From Streptomyces alfalfae (GTDB lineage: Bacteria > Actinomycetota > Actinomycetes > Streptomycetales > Streptomycetaceae): 64,000 nt of DNA. The stretch is from positions 1 through 64,000 of the forward strand of contig NZ_QEXM01000013.1 in assembly GCF_004127445.1 (NCBI RefSeq), in the 5' to 3' direction. The notes below the pieces were generated by a model that had not been told where the DNA came from, ran no database searches, and saw only the letters and a program-made list of their open reading frames with translations. Shown here one piece after another: positions 43,512 through 52,132 of the stretch (position 1 is the first letter of the stretch; every line of letters begins with the position of its first letter). The position numbers and the translations under genes were made by a program.

Positions 43512-44798
43512 ATGGCACGCTTATCGCCCGTACTGAAACCAGCGACTCCGGTCACCGTCAGCCATGCCCGTGGGCTCGACGTGTACGGGGACGACGGGCG
43601 GCGGTATCTGGACTTCACCGCCGGGATCGGGGTCACCAGCACCGGCCACTGCCACCCGGCCGTGGTCAGCGCCATCGCAGGCCAGGCGGAACGGCTGCTC
43701 CATGGTCAGTACGTGACCGTACGGCACCGGCCCCTGCTTGACCTGTGCGACCGTCTGGGGCAGGTGCTTCCGGCCGAACTGCAGTCCCTGTTCTTCGCCA
43801 ACTCCGGCAGCGAGGCCGTCGAGGCGGCGCTGCGCCTGGCCCGGCAGGCCACGGGACGCCCCAACGTCATCGTCTTCCACGGGGGCTTCCACGGCAGGAC
43901 CGTGGGAGCCGCGTCCATGACCACATCGAGCCCGCGCTTTCGCACCGGGTACGCGCCGCTGATGGCCGGCGTGCACATCGCGCCGTTCCCCTCCGCGTAC
44001 CGGTACGGCTGGAGCGAGGACGAGGCCACCCGGTTCGCCCTGCAAGAGCTCGACTTCCTGCTGGCCACCGTGACCGCCCCCGAGGACACCGCGGCCCTCG
44101 TCGTGGAACCGGTGCTCGGCGAGGGCGGGTTCGTTCCCGCCCCCGCCGCCTTCGCGCAGGGCCTGCGGGAGCGCGCCGACCACCACGGGTTCTGCCTGGT
44201 GATGGACGAGGTCCAGACCGGGTTCGGGCGTACGGGGCGCTTCTGGGGCCACCAGCACCTGGGCGTCGAGCCCGACATCCTGGTGGCCGCCAAGGGGCTG
44301 ACCAGCGGTCTGCCCCTGTCGGTCATGGCCGCGTCGGAGAAGCTGATGAGCATGGCCCCCGCGGGCTCCCAGGGAGGCACCTACGGCGGGAACGCGGTGG
44401 CGTGCGCCGCGGCGCTGGCCACGCTCGAGGTCATCGCGGAGGAGGAACTGGTGGCCAACGCCGCCGCCCAGGGGCTGCGGCTGGCCCAGGGGCTGCGGCG
44501 GATCGCCGAGGACCACGCCGTCCCGGGTGACGTCCGCGGGCTCGGCCTGATGCTCGGCTGGGAGTTCTCCGAGCCGGACGGCAGGCCGGACGCGGCGAGG
44601 GCGCTCCGCGTCCAGCAGGAGGCGATCGCCGCGGGTCTGCTGCTCCAGATCGGCGGACCCATGAGAAACGTACTGCGGCTGCTTCCCGCGCTGGTCGTGG
44701 ACGAAGCCCAGGTCGACAGGGCAGTCGGCGCGCTGTCCCGGGCCGTCGCCTCGGCCGCCGGGTCCACGTGCGCCGACCGGACGAAGGAGCACGCGTGA
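43512..44798 (+). CDS. Class III PLP aminotransferase
   Basis: 428 aa of the GABA/ornithine aminotransferase type (fold type I). Signatures: SLFFANSGSEAVEAALRLAR, VIFHGGFHGRTVGAAS is close to FHGGFHGRTVGAASMTTSSP, LVMDEVQTGFGRTGRFWGHQ, and the PLP lysine in ILVAAKGLTSGLPLSVMAAS. It should transfer an omega- or beta-amino group rather than an alpha one. The ATG at 43512 follows GGAAGGACAACCC. Codon 4 is the rare TTA, which in Streptomyces requires the bldA tRNA and delays expression. Its stop overlaps the radical SAM gene (TGATG), so the two enzymes are co-translated and probably act in sequence. Confidence 0.88.
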   Translation: MARLSPVLKPATPVTVSHARGLDVYGDDGRRYLDFTAGIGVTSTGHCHPAVVSAIAGQAERLLHGQYVTVRHRPLLDLCDRLGQVLPAELQSLFFANSGSEAVEAALRLARQATGRPNVIVFHGGFHGRTVGAASMTTSSPRFRTGYAPLMAGVHIAPFPSAYRYGWSEDEATRFALQELDFLLATVTAPEDTAALVVEPVLGEGGFVPAPAAFAQGLRERADHHGFCLVMDEVQTGFGRTGRFWGHQHLGVEPDILVAAKGLTSGLPLSVMAASEKLMSMAPAGSQGGTYGGNAVACAAALATLEVIAEEELVANAAAQGLRLAQGLRRIAEDHAVPGDVRGLGLMLGWEFSEPDGRPDAARALRVQQEAIAAGLLLQIGGPMRNVLRLLPALVVDEAQVDRAVGALSRAVASAAGSTCADRTKEHA

Positions 44799-46123
44799 TG
44801 ACACTGTCCACCACCCCCCGCCCGATGAAGATGCGGGCGGTGCCCGGCGCACGCCTGGCCCATCTGCCGCAGGTCCAGCGGATGGACCCCGCCGTCCGCC
44901 GGGACATCGAGGTCGTGAGCTCGATCCTGCCGTTCAAGGTCAACAACTATGTGCTCGACGAACTCATCGACTGGGACAGGGCGCCCCACGACCCGATCTA
45001 CCGGCTGACCTTCCCCGACCGCGCCATGCTGCCCGAGGCGGTCTTCGGCGAGGTCGCCGAGCTGATCGACCGCGAGGCCCCTCGCGCCGAACTGCGCGGT
45101 GCGGTCCACAGGGCCCGGTCTCAGCTCAACCCCCACCCCGGGGACCAGTTGCAGGCCAACGTCCCGCAGGCCGGCACGGAGTCGCTCCTCGGCCTGCAGC
45201 ACAAGTACCGGGAGACGGTGCTGGTCTTCCCCGGCCAGGGCCAGACCTGCCACGCCTACTGCGGATACTGCTTCCGCTGGGCGCAGTTCATCGGCGTGGC
45301 GGAGCTGAAGCAGGCCGTCCCCGGACCGGAGACGGCCCTTGCGTACCTCGCGGGCCATCACGAGGTCTCGGATGTGCTGTTCACCGGCGGAGACCCGATG
45401 ATCATGTCCACCGACCGGCTCCGCGGCTACCTCGCGCCGCTGCTCGAACCCCGCTTCGCGCACATCCGCAACATCCGCGTGGGAACCAAGGCCCTGTCCT
45501 ACTGGCCCTACCGCTTCACCACCGACGACGACGCGGCCGACCTGCTGCGGCTCCTCGAACAGGCGACGGCGGCGGGCCGGCACGTGGCCGTGATGGCGCA
45601 CTTCTCCCATGTCCGCGAGCTGGAGACCGCCGCCTGCCGGGAGGCCATACGGCGGATCAGGGACACGGGCGCCGTCATCCGCGCGCAAGCGCCCCTCGTA
45701 CGTCACGTGAACGACGACCCGGCCGTCTGGGCCGAGATGTGGCGGACGATGACGTCCCTCGGCGTGGCGCCCTACTACATGTTCGTGGAGCGGGACACCG
45801 GCGCCAGCCAGTACTTCGAGCTGCCGCTGCACCGGGCCATGGCCATCTACCGCGAGGCCCTCTCATCGGTCTCGGGCCTGGAGCGCACGGCGCGCGGCCC
45901 GGTCATGTCCGCCTCGCCCGGCAAGGTGGTGGTCGACGGCACCGCCCGCGTCGCCGGTCAGGACGTGTTCTGCCTCCGCTTCCTCCAGGCGCGCGATCCG
46001 CGCTGGGTCGGCCGGCCGTTCTTCGCCAAGCACGACGAGCACGCGGTGTGGTTCGACGACCTCAAGCCCGCGTTCGACGAGCCGTGGTTCTGGCAGAGCG
46101 ATCCGCCCCGCCAGGGCAGTTGA
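44798..46123 (+). CDS. Lysine-2,3-aminomutase-like radical SAM enzyme
   Basis: 441 aa of the KamA family, PLP- and SAM-dependent enzymes that move an alpha-amino group to the beta carbon. The iron-sulfur motif is C151-x3-C155-x2-C158 in CHAYCGYCFRW. LFTGGDPMIM is the SAM-binding GGD region. The likely PLP lysine is K376 in MSASPGKVV. Two aspartates bind the lysine side chain in true lysine aminomutase. One may persist (VERDTGASQYF), but the position before the PGK motif reads Ser instead of Asp, so the substrate may not be lysine. AAGGAG precedes the ATG; the aminotransferase stop overlaps it. Confidence 0.88.
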   Translation: MTLSTTPRPMKMRAVPGARLAHLPQVQRMDPAVRRDIEVVSSILPFKVNNYVLDELIDWDRAPHDPIYRLTFPDRAMLPEAVFGEVAELIDREAPRAELRGAVHRARSQLNPHPGDQLQANVPQAGTESLLGLQHKYRETVLVFPGQGQTCHAYCGYCFRWAQFIGVAELKQAVPGPETALAYLAGHHEVSDVLFTGGDPMIMSTDRLRGYLAPLLEPRFAHIRNIRVGTKALSYWPYRFTTDDDAADLLRLLEQATAAGRHVAVMAHFSHVRELETAACREAIRRIRDTGAVIRAQAPLVRHVNDDPAVWAEMWRTMTSLGVAPYYMFVERDTGASQYFELPLHRAMAIYREALSSVSGLERTARGPVMSASPGKVVVDGTARVAGQDVFCLRFLQARDPRWVGRPFFAKHDEHAVWFDDLKPAFDEPWFWQSDPPRQGS

Positions 46124-46131
46124 GAGCGGAC

Positions 46132-46170
46132 GGTGGGGGCCCGGCGCCGGCACGGCCCCGGACCCCCACC
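46132..46170. terminator. Hairpin between convergent cluster genes
   Basis: GGTGGGGG-C-CCGG pairs with CCGG-A-CCCCCACC around a GC-rich loop, 9 bp after the radical SAM gene and 9 bp from the end of the opposing MFS gene. It probably works in both directions. Confidence 0.65.
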
Positions 46171-46178
46171 CCGGGCCG

Positions 46179-47465
46179 TCACTTCGCCGGCTCCGACTCC
46201 TGCTCCTGCTCCGGGTCGGGACGCAGGTCCGGTATCCGGGTGCGCCTCATCGCCATGACGAAGTGCAGGAAGGCCGCCGCCAGCAGGCACACCGAGATCC
46301 ACAGCCCGCTGCGCGCCCCGAACAGCGACCCGAGGCCGCCGCCGAGCAGCGTGCCGGCGCTCAGCGGCCCGTACGCGACGAGACGGGTGGTCGCCGCCAC
46401 GCGGCCGCGCAACCGGTCCGGCGTGAGCCGCTGGCGGGTGGAGGTGCTGAAGACGTTGTAGACGGTCAGCCCGAATCCGTAGAGGACGAAGGAGAGCGAC
46501 CAGATCGTCACGGTGGCCGCGGTGGGCCGCGTGGCCAGCGGGATCAGCACCGGCGCGAACGAGGCGATGGCCATGCTCACCACGACGACCCGCTTCAGCC
46601 CCCATCTGCGTTCGGCCTGTTCGGCGGTGACCGCGCCCAGCAGGGAGCCCACGGCGCCGAGCGTCACGGTCAGTCCCAGCAGGGCGGGCGTGACACCGAC
46701 GACGGACGCCGCGTAGACGGTGTACAGCGTCAGCATCGCCTGCTCGAAGAAGTTGAACAGCGCGGCCTGTCCGATCAGCGTGCGCAGCACGGGCACGGAC
46801 AGCAGGAAGCGGGCCCCCGCCGCGATCTCACTCCGCACGCGCTGGGGGGCGACGGGTGCGAGGACCGGGGGCTCGCGCCGTCTCACGCCGCACAGGACGA
46901 GCGCGGCGAGCAGATAGCAGACCGCGCCCGTCAGCACCGCTCCCGAGCCGCCGAGCCAGTTCATGAGCAGCCCGCCGAGTCCCGGCGCGGCGACCACGAC
47001 CAGTGTGAACACCGCTTCGAGCCGTCCGATCGCGGCGACCATCTCGGAGCCGCGGACCAGGCTCGGCAGATATGCCTGCGCGCAGACCTCCGCGATGGCG
47101 ACGAGCGAGCCGAACCCGAACGCGACCGCGTACAGGACGCCGAGGTGGAACTCGTCCAGGCCGCTGAGGACCGGGACGAGAAGCAGCGCGAGGCCGCCCG
47201 CCACATCGGTGAACAGCAGCGTGGGCCGCCGTGGCCGCCGGTCGAGCCACACGCCGATGAACAGGGTGACCACGAGCACCGGAACGTACTGGGCGGCGGC
47301 GACCACACCCACCTCGAAGGGTGTGGCCGCGAACGAGATCGTCGCCAGGAGGGGGAAGACCATCGTCATGCTCTTGGAGGCGACGCCGGTCAGCACCTGG
47401 CTCAGCCAGAAGCGCGCGAAGTCCCCGTTGAGCAGCAGGCGGGGCGTCAACAGAACTCCAGCCAC
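46179..47465 (-). CDS. MFS transporter
   Basis: 428 aa, 12 hydrophobic helices, no signal peptide. The first helix region is FARFWLSQVLTGVASKSMTM. The cytoplasmic loop motif after helix 2 is GVWLDRRPRRPTLLFTDVAG, and the tail is acidic (DPEQEQESEP). It resembles the drug-efflux group of about 420 aa. The GTG start lies inside the end of the upstream transferase gene (19-bp overlap), so it is co-translated. Likely exports the product or gives self-resistance. Confidence 0.85.
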   Translation of the reverse strand: MAGVLLTPRLLLNGDFARFWLSQVLTGVASKSMTMVFPLLATISFAATPFEVGVVAAAQYVPVLVVTLFIGVWLDRRPRRPTLLFTDVAGGLALLLVPVLSGLDEFHLGVLYAVAFGFGSLVAIAEVCAQAYLPSLVRGSEMVAAIGRLEAVFTLVVVAAPGLGGLLMNWLGGSGAVLTGAVCYLLAALVLCGVRRREPPVLAPVAPQRVRSEIAAGARFLLSVPVLRTLIGQAALFNFFEQAMLTLYTVYAASVVGVTPALLGLTVTLGAVGSLLGAVTAEQAERRWGLKRVVVVSMAIASFAPVLIPLATRPTAATVTIWSLSFVLYGFGLTVYNVFSTSTRQRLTPDRLRGRVAATTRLVAYGPLSAGTLLGGGLGSLFGARSGLWISVCLLAAAFLHFVMAMRRTRIPDLRPDPEQEQESEPAK

Positions 47466-48640
47466 TCGTCTTCGACCACGGCCTTGGCCACCGCGGTCGA
47501 GGACTCGGTGAGCTCCCGCAGCTGTGCGGCGTTGTAGGCGCGGATCGTGTCGTTGTCGGTGGCGTCGCCGAACACGTCGAGCATCCACAGGGGGCGGACC
47601 TCGGCGCCGCGCATCGCCTTGGTGTCGGTGGAGGCGATACCGGCGTGCATCCAGCGCCGGCCGTGGCGCAGCGCGTCGCGGACCGGTTCGTAGTAGACGA
47701 GGTTGAAGTACTCGGCGACGTCGACCAGCTGGTCGTAGTGGAAGCCCGCGCCCTTGAGGAAGGTGGCGTCGCCCCAGCGGTAGAACAGCAGGAACCCGAC
47801 GGGGGGCCCGTCCTTCCTGGCGCACATCAGCACGCGTGCCGCGTCGCCCATCGCTTCGGCCTGGACGCGCAGCGACTCGGCGAGCACCGCGACGTCGGCG
47901 GGCTGTCCGTAGCGGGCCTGCGTGCCCTGGGACATCCGAGCGGCCTCCTCGTAGCACTCCGAGAGGGGCAGCTCGCTGAAGTGGTATCCGGCGGAGTCGA
48001 ATCGCCGCTGGTCGCGGCGGATCAGCTCGCCGCGGCGCTTGGACGGCAGGGTCCGCATCCAGCCGTGCCAGTCCTCGCCCTCGGTGCGTATCCACGCGTC
48101 GGCGGCGCACAGCACGGGCTCGGCGCGGACCCCTGCGGCGCGCAGGGCCCGGACGTCGGTGCTGTTCATGAACATCGCGCGGCAGGGCAGTTGGTCGGCG
48201 CGGTCGTAGTCGAACAGCCGGTCGGCCACGGCCCGGCGGCGCAGGTCCGCGAGTTCGTCCAGGAGGGCCGATGCTCCTTCGGTGCGGTCCAGGCCGTCGC
48301 TGATCAGCAGATTCGTCTGGTAGCCGCGGCGCGGGCCGACGAGAAGGCCCTGCGGGGCCGCGGCGGTCAGGCCGGCCTGGGACAGCAGCCGGCTCCACTG
48401 GTAGAACCCGTTGTTCTCCTCCCAGACCGCGGTGACGGGAACGGCCGCGGTGCCGCCGGGCAGCCGGGCGTGCACGTTGCCGGTCAGGGTCCGCCCGCCG
48501 GGGTCGTCGACGCAGAAGTCCAGCCAGCCGCTGGTGGCGTAGAGGTGGTCGCCCGCCAGGCGGTCCCACTCTTCCACGCCCAGCCCCTCGGTCGGGGTGT
48601 CGAAGCCGGCGGTCCGGCCGCGGCTCAGGGTCATGTTCAT
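47447..48640 (-). CDS. FemAB/GNAT-like acyl or aminoacyl transferase
   Basis: 397 aa. The second half carries the BioF2/FemAB-type GNAT fold: MRTLPSKRRGELIRRDQRRF, MSQGTQARYGQPADVAVLAE, RVLMCARKDGPPVGFLLFYR, WGDATFLKGAGFHYDQLVDV, and NLVYYEPVRDALRHGRRWMH. Such enzymes attach aminoacyl groups from tRNA, or acyl groups, to amines, for example in peptidyl antibiotics and peptidoglycan. ATG 48640 follows GAGGTGGAGG. It sits between the Asp/Asn-hydroxylase-like gene and an MFS exporter in one operon. Acyl donor unknown; a resistance acetyltransferase is the alternative. Confidence 0.7.
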   Translation of the reverse strand: MNMTLSRGRTAGFDTPTEGLGVEEWDRLAGDHLYATSGWLDFCVDDPGGRTLTGNVHARLPGGTAAVPVTAVWEENNGFYQWSRLLSQAGLTAAAPQGLLVGPRRGYQTNLLISDGLDRTEGASALLDELADLRRRAVADRLFDYDRADQLPCRAMFMNSTDVRALRAAGVRAEPVLCAADAWIRTEGEDWHGWMRTLPSKRRGELIRRDQRRFDSAGYHFSELPLSECYEEAARMSQGTQARYGQPADVAVLAESLRVQAEAMGDAARVLMCARKDGPPVGFLLFYRWGDATFLKGAGFHYDQLVDVAEYFNLVYYEPVRDALRHGRRWMHAGIASTDTKAMRGAEVRPLWMLDVFGDATDNDTIRAYNAAQLRELTESSTAVAKAVVEDEWLEFC

Positions 48641-48661
48641 GTCGGCCTCCACCTCGGCGGA

Positions 48662-49663
48662 TCACACGCTCTGCGGCGTCGCGGGGACCGCCAGCGTCCG
48701 GACCTGCCTGCCCGCCCTGGTGCGCAGCACGACGTGGGGCCGTCCCCCGTCGTGGACGACCTGGACGGTGCGCTCGTCGGTCCAGCCCTGGAAGCGGAAC
48801 TCGTCGTCCCCGATGTGGACCAGCCCCGCGTAGGGAGCGCCTTCGTAGGACAGCACCAGGCCGTCCCCTTGCGTCCTGATCTCGGCCGGCACCCTCGGCT
48901 GGTCGGTGAGGAACTCGCCGTCGGCCTCCTCCCAGTCCGTGAAGGACTTGGGGACCTCGAAGGCGACCTGGTGCCGGGGGGAGGGCCGCAACGGCCGCTC
49001 CTCGCGGTTGAGCATGATCCTGTCGAACGGCAGCTCGGCGCGGACCTTTGCCGGGAACAGGTCGAACAGCGCCTCGGTCACCTGCACGTCCAGCACGAAG
49101 TGCACGCGGTGGGTGCTACCGCTGTTCTCGATCCGGTGGGTGCGGGCGAAGTTGCCGAACCACAGGGAGCCCGCCTGCCATACGTACGGGGTCTCCCCGA
49201 AGAACAGCTTCGCCTCCGGCAGAGTGATCACCGGTACGTGCAGTCGGGCGATGCCCCAGGTCAGCGCGTACTTGTTGTCGAAGTGGTCGGGGCCGTAGGT
49301 GTCCGGTCCCAGCGCCATCAGCCGCACGGAGCGCAGCGGCGAGGGGATCGACCGCATGACCGCGTGCAGGTGCGGGGCGAGTTCGGTGTGGGAGGTGTCG
49401 GCGAACGGCGCCAGGCCCGGTCCGCCCGGGTCGGTGCGCGCCTTGTCCCCGCCCGTGCTGCGCAGAGGCATGATGTGCCAGTCGAGTTCGGTCTCGACCA
49501 GTTCGTCATCGGTGACGAAGGTCTTCTGCAGTCTCCAGTCGGCGGCCTGCTCCTTACGCAGCGCCTGGACGTCGCGCACCAGGGGGGCCACGTCGAAGTC
49601 CGGCGTCAGCCGGACCACATCGGGGATACCGGCCTGTGCATCCGCAATCGTTTCAACAGACAC
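48662..49663 (-). CDS. Aspartyl/asparaginyl-hydroxylase-like Fe/2OG oxygenase
   Basis: 333 aa double-stranded beta-helix protein of the Asp/Asn beta-hydroxylase and proline cis-4-hydroxylase type. The putative iron ligands are H-x-D in YGPDHFDNKYALTWG and the distal His in FARTHRIENSGSTHRVHFVL, which also holds the 2-oxoglutarate Arg. The C-terminal 110 residues are a separate beta-rich domain. The GTG start follows GAAGGAAG. Its promoter carries an AACC-N8-GGTT palindrome between TTGACA and TTCTAT, like the other oxygenase gene. Probably hydroxylates a free or carrier-bound amino acid, giving the pathway two independent hydroxylations. Confidence 0.75.
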   Translation of the reverse strand: MSVETIADAQAGIPDVVRLTPDFDVAPLVRDVQALRKEQAADWRLQKTFVTDDELVETELDWHIMPLRSTGGDKARTDPGGPGLAPFADTSHTELAPHLHAVMRSIPSPLRSVRLMALGPDTYGPDHFDNKYALTWGIARLHVPVITLPEAKLFFGETPYVWQAGSLWFGNFARTHRIENSGSTHRVHFVLDVQVTEALFDLFPAKVRAELPFDRIMLNREERPLRPSPRHQVAFEVPKSFTDWEEADGEFLTDQPRVPAEIRTQGDGLVLSYEGAPYAGLVHIGDDEFRFQGWTDERTVQVVHDGGRPHVVLRTRAGRQVRTLAVPATPQSV

Positions 49664-49750
49664 GTCTGTTACTTCCTTCGCATGGCTGGATGTGCTGACG
49701 AAAGGGCTGTTGGGCGGGGTTCGCACGGTCCTGGCCGCACACGCACGGCC

Positions 49751-49785
49751 ATAGAAAACCAACCGCGCGGTTCTGTCAATGCGTT
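49751..49785 (-). promoter_or_regulatory. Promoter with operator 3, AACC-N8-GGTT
   Basis: AACC-N8-GGTT spans 49757-49772 and includes the perfect 12-bp palindrome AACCGCGCGGTT (49761-49772). On the minus strand TTGACA is 17 bases before TTCTAT, so the palindrome fills the spacer as at operator 1. It lies about 95 bp upstream of the hydroxylase-like gene. Confidence 0.65.
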
Positions 49786-49820
49786 CCATCGGGGCCTGAA
49801 CACCGCCGTCCTCACCTGCT

Positions 49821-50714
49821 TCACGGCGGTTCCAGGGGCCGCCCCAGCGGGCCGCCGTCCAGTTCGGCGTAGGCGCGGCGGAGATTGCCCACCAGGCGCT
49901 CGGCGCGGCCCAGGTGGCTGAAGGGTCCGGCCGGAGCCTGCCCGGCCATCTCGGCCGGCGACAGGCCCCGTTGCCAGCCCCGCATCGCGACGACCTGGAC
50001 CCACCGCAGGTAGGCCTCCGTCTCGTCGAGGACCCGCGCGTCCCTGATCGGCCCCCGGCCGCAGACGACCGTACGGGCGCCGAACGCCCGCAGCATGCCG
50101 ATGGCGCGCAACGCCCCCTCCACGGAGCCCATCAGGGTGCAGGGCGCCGCCCCCGCGAGCACCACGTCCCCGGCGAACAGCACCCGGTCGCCCGGCAGCC
50201 ACACCACCACGTCGTTGGTGGTGTGCGCGGGCCCGCAGAAGACGAGCTCGACGCTCCGGTCGCCGCTGTGCAGGGTGAGCCGCTCCTCGAAGGTGACCGA
50301 CGGCAGGACGGACCGGACGCCACCGCGGCCGGCGCCGGAGCACGGCCCTGTCGGCCGCGGGCCCGCACCCGCCATCTCGCTGCGCGTCAGCGCGTGCGCG
50401 ATGACGGTCGCCTCGGGGAAGGCGTCGCCGTCGCCGTGGGCATGGCCGCCGTGGTGGTGGGTGTGGACGATCCTGCGGACCGGCCCCGCGCCCAGGGACT
50501 CCACGGCGGCGCGCACGGCCCGCGCCCGCGCCGCTGTCGCGACCGCGTCGATGACCGTGACACCCTCGGGCCCCGTGATGATGCCCGCGTTGGCCGGGCA
50601 CCGGCCGTCGTCGTAGGGGACGTGAGCGAACACCCCGTCGGCGATCCGCCTCGTACGCGGCTGTCGAGGTGCCCGCGGGCGGTGCCCGGGGTGGAGCGGG
50701 TGCGGCTCGGTCAT
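49821..50714 (-). CDS. Metallo-beta-lactamase-fold hydrolase
   Basis: 297 aa. The metal-binding motif is HTHHHGGHAHGDGDAF near residues 110-125, with later GPAHTTNDVVVWLPGDRVLF and AGDVVLAG supplying the second His and Asp. The lack of a perfect HxHxDH places it with the SoxH/quinoprotein-relay-like group. Possible roles are hydrolysing a thioester or lactone in the pathway, or detoxifying the product. ATG 50714 follows GAAAGGAGCCCCGC. It stands between two operons on the same strand, 106 bp beyond the aspartate kinase stop in the upstream direction. Confidence 0.78.
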   Translation of the reverse strand: MTEPHPLHPGHRPRAPRQPRTRRIADGVFAHVPYDDGRCPANAGIITGPEGVTVIDAVATAARARAVRAAVESLGAGPVRRIVHTHHHGGHAHGDGDAFPEATVIAHALTRSEMAGAGPRPTGPCSGAGRGGVRSVLPSVTFEERLTLHSGDRSVELVFCGPAHTTNDVVVWLPGDRVLFAGDVVLAGAAPCTLMGSVEGALRAIGMLRAFGARTVVCGRGPIRDARVLDETEAYLRWVQVVAMRGWQRGLSPAEMAGQAPAGPFSHLGRAERLVGNLRRAYAELDGGPLGRPLEPP

Positions 50715-50801
50715 GCGGGGCTCCTTTCGGTGACGGGCGGCCGGCGCGCGGGAGCCCGGGGCCGTGTCGCGGGCTCGCCGCCCGGCCCTGGGCCGCCCGG
50801 G

Positions 50802-52118
50802 TCAGACGGGTGAGCCGACGGCGACCGCCGTCCTCTTGGTCGTCCCGCACGGCTCGGGCACGGGCATGAACTCCCCGTGCAGGACCGCCACCGCGCGCGA
50901 GCAGTCCGCTTCGCCGACCGTGGCGGAGATCCGGCTCTGCGAGGTGGAGAGCGACAGGGGGTCGATGCCCGCGGCGAGCAGCGCGTTGAGCATCCGGGCC
51001 AGGGTGCGGGTGTCACTCATCAGTCCGGCGCCGACCAGCGACACCTTGGCCACGGCGGGATCGACAGCGACCCGGCAGGGCAGGGACGTGAGCAGGCTGG
51101 TCACGGTGTCGACGTCCGCGGCCGGCACCGTGAAGTCCCAGCCGTGCCCGTGCGAGGCGTCGGTGAACCTGCTCAGCACGTCGATCGGCACCGACGCGTC
51201 GGCCAGCAGGGCGAGGACTTCGGTGCCCAGCAGCGGGGCGTCGGGGGATGTGCCGACGGCCGTGACGCGGGCGCTGTGCGGCTCGTGCGACACGGCTGTC
51301 ACACGGTCTTCGGTCTCCAGCATGGCGATATCCGCTCCTTCCTGTCCGGAGACCACGACGGTCCCCGGGTTGCGGCTGAAGGTGCTCCGTACGTGCAGGT
51401 CGACACCCGCGCGGCCGGCCAGTTCCACCGAGCGCGTGTGCAGGACGCGGGCTCCGGCATGGGCCATCTCCGACATGACGCCGCTGCGCAGGAGCGGGAT
51501 GGGCCGCGCTCCCGGCACGATGCGCGGGTCCGCGGAGAAGACGCCGTCGACGTCGGTGTATATCTCGCACTGGGCGGCGCCGAGCGCGACGGCCAGGGCC
51601 ACGGCCGAGGTGTCCGAGCCGCCCCTGCCCAGAGTGATGACGTCGCCGGCCGCGTTCACGCCCTGGAAGCCGGCCACGACAGCCGCTTCCCCGCGCGAGA
51701 GGGCCTGGCGCACCCGCGAGGTGTCCACGTCCTGGATGCGTCCGTTCGCGTGCCGGCCGGACACGGTGAATCCGGCCTGCGATCCCAGCAGCGACACCGC
51801 GGGGACGCCGAGCCCGTGCAGGGCGATGGCCAGCAGGGCGGCCGAGCCTGCCTCGCCCGTGGCCAGCAGTTGGTCGAGTTCCCTGCCCGGCGGGGCGGCG
51901 CTCGCCGAGCGGGCCTCGTCGATGAGCCGGTCGGTGCGGTCACCGCGGGCGGAGACGACCACCACGACGTCGCTGCGCGCGTGGGCCGCGGCGACGATGC
52001 GCGCGATCCGGGCCAGCTCTTCGGGGGTGGTCCCCATCGAGGTCCCGCCGAACTTGAGGACTCGGACCGGCCGTCGGGCGCCGGCGGAGCGCGGGGTGAT
52101 GGAGAGTGCGGAAGCCAC
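50802..52118 (-). CDS. Cluster-specific aspartate kinase
   Basis: 438 aa. The kinase domain has VRVLKFGGTSMG at the N-terminus, VVSARGDRTDRLID, LGRGGSDTSAVALAVALGA and YTDVDGVFSADPRIV. Two ACT domains follow (LGTEVLALLADASVPIDVLS; KVSLVGAGLMSDTRTLARML). It phosphorylates aspartate, the first step to lysine, methionine, threonine and diaminobutyrate. A dedicated copy in a biosynthetic cluster usually boosts aspartate-family precursor and may escape feedback control. GTG 52118 follows GGAAAGGGA, 15 bp after the MFS stop. Last gene of the five-gene operon beginning with the desaturase. Confidence 0.85.
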   Translation of the reverse strand: MASALSITPRSAGARRPVRVLKFGGTSMGTTPEELARIARIVAAAHARSDVVVVVSARGDRTDRLIDEARSASAAPPGRELDQLLATGEAGSAALLAIALHGLGVPAVSLLGSQAGFTVSGRHANGRIQDVDTSRVRQALSRGEAAVVAGFQGVNAAGDVITLGRGGSDTSAVALAVALGAAQCEIYTDVDGVFSADPRIVPGARPIPLLRSGVMSEMAHAGARVLHTRSVELAGRAGVDLHVRSTFSRNPGTVVVSGQEGADIAMLETEDRVTAVSHEPHSARVTAVGTSPDAPLLGTEVLALLADASVPIDVLSRFTDASHGHGWDFTVPAADVDTVTSLLTSLPCRVAVDPAVAKVSLVGAGLMSDTRTLARMLNALLAAGIDPLSLSTSQSRISATVGEADCSRAVAVLHGEFMPVPEPCGTTKRTAVAVGSPV

Positions 52119-52132
52119 GATGTCCCTTTCCG

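Noticed and set aside
40066..46123. Ectoine-type cluster (class III aminotransferase, 2OG hydroxylase, aspartate kinase)
   Set aside because: The three families recall ectB, ectD and ask, but there is no EctA or EctC, the oxygenase is VioC-like and the aminotransferase is followed by a radical SAM enzyme.
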